Assembly (NCBI RefSeq): GCF_002043005.1
Contig: NZ_CP020330.1
Coordinates: 1,448,501 to 1,512,500 of the forward strand
Direction: 5' to 3'
Length of the DNA stretch: 64,000 nt
Source of the DNA: Martelella mediterranea DSM 17316
GTDB taxonomy: Bacteria; Pseudomonadota; Alphaproteobacteria; Rhizobiales; Rhizobiaceae
The first letter of the stretch is position 1. Each line of letters starts with the position of its first letter. Positions 7,870 through 15,006 of the stretch are shown here, in pieces. The notes beneath the pieces were generated by a model. It worked only from the letters and a program-made list of their open reading frames with translations, searched no databases and was not told the origin of the DNA. Both the position numbers and the translations under genes were made by a program.

Positions 7870-9402
7870 ATGCCGGCAAAGAGAAGGCTGACCATGAGAC
7901 AATTACGACAGATGCTCCGGCTTGCCGGAGACGAGACCAGCACCCGTGAGATTGCATTGACGCTCGGCGTGGCGCGCAGGACCGTTCAGGATAATCTGAA
8001 GCGAGCGGCCGCGGCGGGACTGCGCTGGCCGCTTTGCGGTGACCTTACCGACGATGCGATCGAGGACAGGCTGTTCGCACGCGCCGGTGTCAAGCCGGGT
8101 TTGCGGCGGCGACCGGAACCCGGCTGGACGGAACTGGCGGTGGAACTGCGCAAGCCTGGCGTGACGCTGCTCATCCTGTGAGAGGAGTACCGCGCCGTTC
8201 ACCCCGATGGTTACGGCTACAGCCGTTTCTGTGATCTTTTCCGAAGTTTCGAGAAGCGGTTGTCACCGACAATGCGCCAGGATCACGTTGCCGGCGACAA
8301 GGTCTTCGTGGACTATTCGGGCAAGAAGATCGCCATCGCCGACCCGTTGACCGGCGCGATCCGCGAGGCGGAGATCTTCGTCGCCGTTCTGGGCGCTTCC
8401 GGTTTCACCTATGCGCAAGCGACCTGGACGCAGACGTTGCCGGACTGGATCGGCGCGCATGTGCGCATGTTCCGCTTCTTCGGCGACGTCCCGCCTGATC
8501 GTGCCCGATAATCTGAAGTCCGGCGTCAACCGCGCTTCCTTCTACGATCCGGAGGTCAACCGCAGCTACGCCATGATGGCGTCCCATTGTGGCGTCGGCG
8601 TGCTGCCGGCCCGGCCGAGACGTCCGAAGGACAAGGCGAAGGTCGAGAACGGAGTCCGTTTCGCCCAGACCTGTATCCTCGGCCGGCTGCGGCGGCAGAC
8701 CTTTTTCTCGCTTGCCAAGGCGAACGCCGCAATCGCCGGCGCTCTCGATCGCATCAACGATCATGTCATGCGGCGCCTTGGCGTCAGCGGCCGCCATCTT
8801 TTCGAAACTGTCGAGAAGCCCGCACTCTCGAGCCTGCCCGGCGAGGACTACGAATTCGCCGAATGGCGGCTTGCCCGCGTGTCGACGGACTATCATGCCG
8901 AGTTCGACCGCTTCTTTTATTCCGTGCCGCACAGCCTCATCCGTCAGCAGGTCGACATCCGCGCGACGCAGAGAACGATCGAGATATTCCTCCGCGGCAA
9001 GCGCATAGCAATCCATCAACGACGCTATGGCGGGCGCCGCTACGGTACGATCCCCGACCATATGCCCAGCTCCCACCGACGGTATGCCGAATGGACGCCG
9101 GACCGCTTCCGGCGGTGGGCCGCGTCCATAGGACCACAGACGGAAGGGCTGATCGCCGCCATCCTGGCAAGCCGGCGCACCCTGAGCAGGGCTTCAGAAC
9201 ATGTTTGGGGGTGCTCCGGCTTTACCGAGAGCTCCGCCATGACCATGCCGAAGCGGTATCGGCCTGTGCGGTCGAGATCGGCGGGTTCACCTGCAAGAGT
9301 ATTGCCGCGCTCATTGCCAACCATAAAGCAGCCCGGTCAACCGCAGGTCCCGGCGCCATCATGGATCACGTCAATCTGCGTGGCCCCGGTTACTTCCATT
9401 AA
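7870..9402 (+). pseudogene. istA: IS21 transposase istA, one nonsense and two frameshifts
   Basis: The frame starts MPAKRRLTMRQLRQMLRLAG with an HTH (STREIALTLGVARRTVQDNL). A TGA at 8179-8181 replaces the Trp codon of LLILWEEYRAVHPDGYGYSR. The integrase core follows (KVFVDYSGKK first Asp; LIVPDNLKSG second). The reading frame shifts near 8500 and back near 9170, after which FRTCLGVLRLYREL leads to GPGYFH at the end. With three lesions no full-length IstA can be made. Confidence 0.9.
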
Positions 9403-9416
9403 GGAGACAAAAGATC

Positions 9417-10139
9417 ATGTTGACCCATCCCACACTGGACCAGTTGAGCGAGCTTGGCCTTCACGGCATGGCCAAAGCCTTCCGGGACCTCGATGCACAG
9501 CCGGAAACCCGCGCCCTCGAACATGGCGAATGGCTCGCCATCCTTCTCGAGCATGAAGCGACGCTGCGGCGGCAGAAGCGCTTCGAGGTCCGCGCCCGGG
9601 CAGCCCGGCTGCGCCATGCCGCGCAGGTCGAGGATACCGATTTCCGTGCCGAACGCGGTCTCGACCGCACGCTGTTCCTTAATCTCGCCACCTGCGACTG
9701 GATACGGAAGCGGCACGGGCTCCTCGTCACCGGTCCGGCCGGCGTCGGCAAGAGCTGGCTCGCCTGCGCCCTGGGCCACAGGGCCTGCCGGGAGGATTTC
9801 TCCGTCGTCTATCACCGTGCGCCAAGGCTCTTCGCCGCACTTGCCCTGGCGCGCGGCGATGGCCGGTACGCTAGGATGCTGAAGGCGCTGGCGAGAACCG
9901 ATTTGCTCATCCTTGATGACTGGGGTCCCGAAAAGCTCAATGACGATCAGCGACGCGACCTCCTTGAGATCATCGAGGATCGCTATGAGCGCCGCTCGAC
10001 CATCGTCACCAGTCAGGTCCCCGTCGACCAATGGTATGAAATCATCGGCAATCCCACCATCGCCGATGCCATCCTCGAACGCCTCGTCCACAATGCCTAT
10101 CGCATCGAACTGACGGGCGAGAGCATGCGCAAAAATTGA
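9417..10139 (+). CDS. istB: IS21 helper ATPase IstB
   Basis: A 240-residue AAA+ ATPase, related to DnaC, that assists IstA in target selection. Walker A is GPAGVGKSW (about residues 103-111), Walker B is LLILDDWG (about 162-169), and sensor-1-like TIVTSQVP follows. Length and the C-terminal HNAYRIELTGESMRK match the family. It starts 14 bp after istA. The gene is intact although its partner is dead, so it may be expressed without use. Confidence 0.93.
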   Translation: MLTHPTLDQLSELGLHGMAKAFRDLDAQPETRALEHGEWLAILLEHEATLRRQKRFEVRARAARLRHAAQVEDTDFRAERGLDRTLFLNLATCDWIRKRHGLLVTGPAGVGKSWLACALGHRACREDFSVVYHRAPRLFAALALARGDGRYARMLKALARTDLLILDDWGPEKLNDDQRRDLLEIIEDRYERRSTIVTSQVPVDQWYEIIGNPTIADAILERLVHNAYRIELTGESMRKN

Positions 10140-10322
10140 ACTATCACGCCCGCTGATACAGCGCGGACTTGACCGGAAGGAAAACCCGAACCAAACATCC
10201 ACACTGACCCAGGTTCAGCCCCAACGGTGGCCGGCTTCAAATCGGAATCCCGGCCGGAATGAAATTGGAATGGGTGGCCGCCTTCGTTTCGGAATCCATG
10301 GCCGGCTTTATCGGAATTCGCA

Positions 10323-10330
10323 AGGAGCAA
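10323..10330. repeat. Target-site duplication of IS21, right copy
   Basis: AGGAGCAA directly follows the IS21 right end and matches seven of eight bases of 7699-7706. This copy keeps the presumed original IS256 sequence. Confidence 0.85.
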
Positions 10331-11413
10331 GGCACCGACCAGTCTGACGATGGCGTCGTCGTTGGGGAAGATGCCAACGACTTCAGTGCGTCGCTTGATC
10401 TCGCCGTTGAGGCGCTCGATCGGGTTGGTCGAGTGAAGCTTGGCCCAGTGCTGCCTGGGAAAGGTCATGTAGGCGAGCACGTCCTGTTCGGCGCCGTCCA
10501 TGAGCGTTGCGAGCTTGGGCACCTTCGGCCTGATCTGGTCGGCGACACTGCGCCACTGGGCGCTTGCGGCCTGCGGCGTTTCCTGTGCAAACGCGGTGGC
10601 GATGAAGGCAGAGACGACGCGCCGCCCGCTCTTTCCGGCATGGGCCAATGCGTTTCTCATGAAGTGGACCCTGCAGCGCTGCCAGGTGGCGCAAAGCACC
10701 TTCGACACGGCGGCCTTGATGCCCTCATGGGCGTCGGAAACAACGAGCCTGACACCACGCAGCCCGCGTCTGGTCAGGTTGCGGAGGAATTCTGTCCAGA
10801 TCGGCTCGGCTTCTGATGTTCCGATCTCCATGCCGAGCACTTCGCGCCTACAGTCGGTGTTCACACCCACCGCGATGATGACGGCGACAGAGACAATACG
10901 ACCGCCGCGCCGGACCTTCAGATAGGTGGCATCAATCCAGAGGTAGGGCCATTCTCCCTCTATCGGCCTGTCCAGAAAGGCCTTCACCTTGTCGTCGATC
11001 TCTTCGCACAGCCGGGAGACCTAGCTCTTGGAGATACCAGACATGCCCATGGCCTTCACCAGATCATCGACGGATCGGGTCGAAACGCCCTGGATGTAGG
11101 CCTCCTGGATCACCGCCGTCAGAGCCTTCTCCGCCATGCGGCGCGGTTCGAGGAAGCTCGGGAAATAGCTGCCGGTGCGAAGCTTCGGAATACGAAGCTC
11201 CACCGTCCCCGCTCGCGTTTCCCAATCTCGGTCGCGATAGCCGTTGCGCTGGGCAAGGCGAAAGCCATTCTTCTCGCCGTAACCCGCGCCGGTCTTCGCC
11301 CCGACTTCCAGCGCCATCAGTTTCTCGGCCGCAAAGCCGATCATCTCGCGTAGCAAATCGGCGTCGGCGCTCTTCTCAACGAGTGAGCGCAGGTTCATCA
11401 TGTCGTCGGTCAT
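10331..11413 (-). pseudogene. IS256 transposase, N-terminal and central part
   Basis: Starts at 11413 with [20 protein letters not shown] and continues through [20 protein letters not shown] and [23 protein letters not shown] at 11021-11023 replaces the Gln codon of GISKSQVSRLCEEIDDKVKAF. The same frame then continues with the catalytic core: LWIDATYLKV, VVSDAHEGIK and NPIERLNGEIKRRTEVVGIF. It is cut at 10330 by IS21, and the remaining C-terminus is at 7600-7706. Two independent inactivating events are visible. Confidence 0.9.
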
Positions 11414-11509
11414 CGGTGGTGTCCTTCAGGTTGGTCTTGAACAACCCGACCCTAACGGAAATCACCGATGGCTATGAAATCCAGCTACACCACGCGCTGG
11501 GACACGATC

Positions 11510-11690
11510 AGGTTTTGCGTCTGCGACCGCGCAATGGATGCGGCGGCATAAAGGCCTCAACCATGCTCCATTCCCGATCCGTCAGGTCGCTTGCATAGCG
11601 CAGGCGGCTTCTCTCAGGGTGACGCCGGGTGAAGGGTGTCCAGGCCAATCGATATCTCCGTATTTGTCGCAAAATACAAAGAATCTGATT
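11510..11690 (-). pseudogene. IS5-family transposase, N-terminal part
   Basis: The minus strand encodes SRLRYASDLTDREWSMVEAF and MPPHPLRGRRRKT, the start of an IS5 transposase. The reading stops where the IS256 end begins; INAIFYLLQSGCQW, the expected continuation, is found at the far side of the IS256 (from about 7520 downwards). The bases around 11670-11690 resemble the inverse of the terminus near 6873. Confidence 0.75.
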
Positions 11691-11699
11691 GCCGCCTTT

Positions 11700-12088
11700 C
11701 ACTCAACCCCGCGATGTCATCGCCATTCTTGGACAGACACTCAGAAGGACAGCATGCTGACTGTCGCTACGCTGGAGCCCTGCTCACTAGGCTTCATGCC
11801 GGAACGAAGCTTTTAGCCGATCGTGGCTATGACACTGACGCCATCCGCGCGACGGCAATTCGAGCAAAGGTATTCGCCAACATCCCGCCAAATCGAAACC
11901 ACAAAAAATCCTTTGCCTTCAGCCGGTTTCTCTATCGCTACCGAAACTTGGTCGAGCGGTTCTTCAACCGCGTCAAAGAGTTGCGTGGAATTGCTACGCG
12001 GCACGACCAACGGGCCGACAACTATCTCGCCGCTATGAAACTCTTCTCAGTTCGACTTTGGCTCGGGCGTTACGAGGCTACGGCCTAA
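11700..12088 (+). pseudogene. Second IS5-family transposase, C-terminal fragment
   Basis: A plus-strand fragment of a different IS5-family (IS427-like) transposase. LLADRGYDTDAIRATAIRAK carries a catalytic Asp, FANIPPNRNHKK follows, and LVERFFNRVKELRGIATRHD carries the catalytic Glu, ending KLFSVRLWLGRYEATA. The N-terminal half is missing, and upstream bases keep only decayed similarity. It touches the right end of the IS5/IS256/IS21 stack. Confidence 0.8.
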
Positions 12089-12498
12089 CTTATGGCCATC
12101 CACTACGCTATTTTGGGTTCCGCGGGTGGCCATAACCTATCGACAGCACTGCTTCCCGATGTGCTGCGGGACTGAATCTCGACGCTCCATAAAGGCGCTT
12201 CCGTCTGCCGCCGAGCTCGGAAAGCCGACATTTCACTGACCGGAGGGGATGCCTCCTTAGGCTGTAATTCAAATCCGGAACCGGTCAAAAGTCCGTACTC
12301 TTAGTCCTCCACCAATCATTCATTTTTCATTTTTTCCGTAATGATTTCAATGCGTAACAGCGAATATTCGGAATGGGTGAATTTTTTCAAATGTTCCCGA
12401 TTTGTTTTTTCATGTTTTTCGCGGACTCTTAAGATCAAGGTTCCGCAAAACACCCGGGGGAAAACCGACTATTTCGCGGAGCCTGTGAAAGGGCATTT
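12089..12498. other. 410-bp non-coding stretch before the mobilisation genes
   Basis: No gene is seen. A 9-bp inverted repeat (TTATGGCCA at 12090-12098, TGGCCATAA at 12127-12135) lies at the end of the IS debris. From about 12310 to 12430 the DNA is AT-rich with T-tracts, unlike its neighbours, and probably holds the promoter of the mobilisation operon. An origin of transfer would be expected near here, but no nic-like sequence could be recognised. Confidence 0.5.
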
Positions 12499-12828
12499 AT
12501 GGCCAGACCGCGTAAACCGGACAACGAAAAAGCAAAGTCGAGGGAGATTCAGGTCGATGATGAGACCTGGAAAAAATGGAAGGCGGCTGCAGCTGCCGGT
12601 CGCATATCGATATCCGAGTATGTGCGCCGTCGCTGCAATCGGCCCTCTTCCGGTTCCGTAGAAACGCTTCAGCTACTGTCGTCTGTTCAGGCAATCGAGA
12701 CGGCTCTGGGTGAGGTCGCGATACGACTTGGGGGCAGTCGCCATGTGTGTACGCCGGGTTTGCTGTTCGAACTCATTGCGATCGAAAGGCACTGTGCGCA
12801 GCTGACCAAACGGAGAACGAGAAGATGA
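12499..12828 (+). CDS. Ribbon-helix-helix mobilisation accessory protein (MobC-like)
   Basis: A 109-residue basic protein starting MARPRKPDNEKAKSREIQVD. The segment REIQVDDETWKKWKAAAAAG followed by RISISEYVRRRC has the strand-helix-helix pattern of ribbon-helix-helix DNA binders, and a second helical region follows. Its stop overlaps the relaxase start as ATGA (12825-12828), so translation is probably coupled. By position it corresponds to MbeC/MobC, which binds the transfer origin and helps the relaxase. The family assignment rests on context and fold pattern rather than on a diagnostic motif. Confidence 0.65.
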   Translation: MARPRKPDNEKAKSREIQVDDETWKKWKAAAAAGRISISEYVRRRCNRPSSGSVETLQLLSSVQAIETALGEVAIRLGGSRHVCTPGLLFELIAIERHCAQLTKRRTRR

Positions 12829-14801
12829 TCTTCGGCTTTTCTCCTCATACCGGCCACACGATCAGCAGCGAAATCTTGCGCGCCATCATCTACTTCCTGC
12901 AGGAAATGGCGCGGAAAAATCTCGCGGGAAAACGGGTTACCATCCGACGGGATCCTGCACCGGAGCTGCTGCTGGGAAACCCCGATCTGATGCTCACCGT
13001 TGTGCGTAGCCTGAGAACGCAGCACCGCTACACCGCGATGACACTGTCCTTCCTGCAGGAGGACATTTCCGCGCCGGCCTTCAATGGTGGCGACCGTGTT
13101 TTGCGCGATCAAATCGGCCGTTCGCTGCGGCTGCTCCAGGAATGCGCCTATCCCGGGATACCGCACCAGGCTCGTTTTGCACCTTTGGTCGGCACGCATA
13201 CACACACAGGGCGTCTTGAGATCAACGTGCTGATGCCGCGGGCAGTACTGGCGGCAAACGGCAAGATTCTTTCTCACAACCCCCACCCGCCGCGCGAGGG
13301 CAGCCAACGCCTGTGGGAGGCGTTTCGGGATGTGCTGAACAGCAGGTTTGGCTGGGCAGACCCTATGGCCTTTGAGCGGAGACGGAAAATTATTCTTCCG
13401 GATTTCGTCTTGAAACAGGCTGCGGAAAACCGTCGCAACGGCATTTCCGCAAGGCAGTTGCAGAGCACTGAATTCGCCGCCATCGCCGAAGGCTTCGTCG
13501 AAGACGGCATTGCCGACAAGCGATCGTTGCTGCTGGCCCATATGGCGGCTGATGGCTATCCGAACGAGTTATTTCCCGTGACGTCGGCAAGCAGAAACGG
13601 CGTCACCATCCGTGATCCCGGGATCGGCGGATATGTAAAGGTCGGTGGCTACCTCATGTCTCAGGCTTTCGAAAACGGCGTGCCGTTTCTCGGTATGAGC
13701 AGACCCGAATATCAGACAAGGCGTGAGGCGGAAATCGCACGGGCCCCGCGCGACCTTCATGAGCGGATGCAGGGATGCGCCATTCGTAACGCAGAACGAT
13801 ACGGGTATCCCCTTGCACCTGTTCCCAATTCTGAAGCGGTGCTTGCCATGCCTGGTCTGCCGCTTCCCCCCTGTCATCCCGATTTCATCTATGGAGGAAC
13901 CCATGGCCAAGACAGAAAGTCTCATGGAGCGCCATCTCATCGCGCACCTGCGGCAGCGCGAACAGGAACAGGCGTTCAGGATCGCGGCGCTGGAGGCGGA
14001 GATGGCGGAACTGAAGAAGTGGAAAACGGCAGTCACGCCGGCGCTCAATTACCTCAGCCGGATTTCGACGCCAGAGCGCTCCTCACCGGACTGAAAACCC
14101 ATTTGCAACGGGTGTTGACCCGTCTGAGGGAGCGGCAGTTGGTGGCCCTCATGCTCGACGCCCTGGATCAGACCGGCCTTGAGCGCTTCACACGCATAGC
14201 CACAGATATGGAGAAATGGAATGAAACAAGACGACACGCCGCCGCCGGAGCAGTGGGGAGAATTGCGAGAGCTCCTGCAAACGCTGGCCGGACTGGTCGG
14301 CCCGCTTCTGGCAATGATGGAGCAGCAGGACAAGCCGAAGCTGGGCGATCGCCTGAAAGAGTTTTCGGACGCTCTGAACGGACTGGCCGATCAACTGCAG
14401 CAGGTGAACGCAACGCTCACGGCGGAACAGGCGAACAACGAGACCATCAGACAAATGGCGGAGAAGATCGACAGTCAGCAAGCCAATATGGAAAAAATCG
14501 GCCGCGACGTGCAGTCTCTCCTGAAGGCCTTGGGGCAGCCGATCGGCAGCTGACAGGCGCTCCGAGCCGAGCTGAGCTTATTAGCAAGGTGTTGGCGGTG
14601 GCAAAAGACGCTGGCACCACGCCGAAAATATCATTCGAACGTCATGATGGCAGGGAGTGGCTGCGCGCCGACACAAACGGTCGCCACTTCCTTTATGACG
14701 GCAGGGTGGTTCTGGACTTTGATCCGGATGGCAATTTCGTTGGCACACATGGAGGGCTTGCTCCGGAAGAGAGGGATCGTCACGACGGTCCGGACTTTTG
14801 A
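12825..14801 (+). CDS. mobA: MOB-HEN-type relaxase with two nested genes
   Basis: A 658-residue protein. Residues 122-139 read VGTHTHTGRLEINVLMPR: H125, E132 and N134 have exactly the H-x6-E-x-N spacing of the ColE1 MbeA (MOB-HEN) relaxases, which use this triad instead of three histidines. Tyr23 is a candidate nicking tyrosine. The next ~220 residues are a normal folded domain. From about residue 360 composition turns to Gly/Arg/Ala/Thr-rich in two stretches where a +1-frame gene is encoded (13903-14094, 14221-14553), with an ordinary helical segment between them (LTRLRERQLVALMLDALDQT). A compact C-terminal domain ends the protein (KISFERHDGREWLRADTNGR). It should nick the element's transfer origin and lead the strand into a recipient through another element's conjugation machinery. 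Confidence 0.78.
   Translation: MIFGFSPHTGHTISSEILRAIIYFLQEMARKNLAGKRVTIRRDPAPELLLGNPDLMLTVVRSLRTQHRYTAMTLSFLQEDISAPAFNGGDRVLRDQIGRSLRLLQECAYPGIPHQARFAPLVGTHTHTGRLEINVLMPRAVLAANGKILSHNPHPPREGSQRLWEAFRDVLNSRFGWADPMAFERRRKIILPDFVLKQAAENRRNGISARQLQSTEFAAIAEGFVEDGIADKRSLLLAHMAADGYPNELFPVTSASRNGVTIRDPGIGGYVKVGGYLMSQAFENGVPFLGMSRPEYQTRREAEIARAPRDLHERMQGCAIRNAERYGYPLAPVPNSEAVLAMPGLPLPPCHPDFIYGGTHGQDRKSHGAPSHRAPAAARTGTGVQDRGAGGGDGGTEEVENGSHAGAQLPQPDFDARALLTGLKTHLQRVLTRLRERQLVALMLDALDQTGLERFTRIATDMEKWNETRRHAAAGAVGRIARAPANAGRTGRPASGNDGAAGQAEAGRSPERVFGRSERTGRSTAAGERNAHGGTGEQRDHQTNGGEDRQSASQYGKNRPRRAVSPEGLGAADRQLTGAPSRAELISKVLAVAKDAGTTPKISFERHDGREWLRADTNGRHFLYDGRVVLDFDPDGNFVGTHGGLAPEERDRHDGPDF
13903..14094 (+). 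CDS. Small coiled-coil protein nested in the relaxase gene (MobB-like by position)
   Basis: A 63-residue protein, MAKTESLMERHLIAHLRQRE onwards, encoded wholly inside the relaxase gene in the +1 frame. GGAGG at 13893-13897 stands five bases before the ATG. Heptad-like QEQAFRIAALEAEMAELKKW predicts a coiled coil. Over the same bases the relaxase frame reads as low-complexity Gly/Arg/His/Thr sequence, so selection seems to favour this frame. ColE1-type plasmids nest mbeB and mbeD in mbeA in the same way; similarity here is positional and structural only. Confidence 0.68.
   Translation: MAKTESLMERHLIAHLRQREQEQAFRIAALEAEMAELKKWKTAVTPALNYLSRISTPERSSPD
14221..14553 (+). CDS. Coiled-coil protein nested in the relaxase gene (MobD-like by position)
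   Basis: A 110-residue acidic protein in the +1 frame of the relaxase gene, starting MKQDDTPPPEQWGELRELLQ after GGAG at 14210. It is almost entirely helical, with Leu/Met/Gln heptads through KLGDRLKEFSDALNGLADQL and QQVNATLTAEQANNETIRQM. The overlapped relaxase frame is Arg/Gly/Ala/Ser-rich and unlikely to fold. This is the second nested gene of the mobilisation block; by analogy with MbeB/MbeD it may help relaxosome assembly or recruitment to the donor membrane. Confidence 0.7.
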   Translation: MKQDDTPPPEQWGELRELLQTLAGLVGPLLAMMEQQDKPKLGDRLKEFSDALNGLADQLQQVNATLTAEQANNETIRQMAEKIDSQQANMEKIGRDVQSLLKALGQPIGS

Positions 14802-14824
14802 TATTTTGCTTTCCTGATGGATTG

Positions 14825-14959
14825 GTTCCGCCTCTGGCGGAACATTCCAGCCCCTTGCCTCGCCGCGAAGCGGAGTACTGGCTGGAAGCAGCATGCGTGG
14901 ACCGCATGCTGCTGCGGCATTGCCATAACGCCCTGGCGACGACAGCGTCGCCAGGGCGT
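14825..14959. repeat. Three consecutive perfect hairpins
   Basis: Hairpin 1: 8-bp stem 14825-14832/14836-14843 with a 3-base loop. Hairpin 2: 10-bp stem 14888-14897/14903-14912 with a 5-base loop. Hairpin 3: stem 14928-14940/14947-14959 with a 6-base loop. They fill the 205 bp between the convergent relaxase and FtsH-like genes. No T-tract follows any of them, so they may be Rho-assisted terminators, or a single-stranded DNA structure connected with transfer. Confidence 0.75.
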
Positions 14960-15006
14960 GACAAAACGGATGCCGCCTTCATTCCCTGAAGAAGAGAAAC
15001 CTGGTT

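Larger units (their letters stand above)
7707..10322 (+). mobile_element. IS21-family element
   Basis: A 2616-bp element with termini TGCGGATTCCG at 7707 and the inverse CGGAATTCGCA ending at 10322. Each end has several sub-terminal repeats of an ATTCCG...CCGGCC type (7707-7803 left, 10225-10322 right), the multiple transposase-binding sites of IS21 elements. It carries istA (broken) and istB (intact). It inserted into the IS256 transposase gene, with an 8-bp target duplication. Confidence 0.9.
7529..11509 (-). mobile_element. IS256-family element, disrupted by IS21
   Basis: The ends are inverted repeats: GATCGTGTCCC followed by CGTGGTGTA begins at 7529, and the reverse complement of the same pattern ends at 11509. 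The single transposase gene lies on the minus strand and is split by IS21 (7707-10322). No matching target duplication is visible at the outer ends, so a small deletion may have accompanied or followed insertion into the IS5 relic. Confidence 0.8.

Noticed and set aside
12089..12498. Recognisable transfer origin or promoter elements
   Set aside because: The AT-rich tract is suggestive, but no -35/-10 pair or nic motif could be placed with confidence.
14825..14959. Origin of transfer of the element
   Set aside because: Hairpins are present, but no nic-like sequence could be recognised, and in related systems the origin usually lies upstream of the accessory and relaxase genes.
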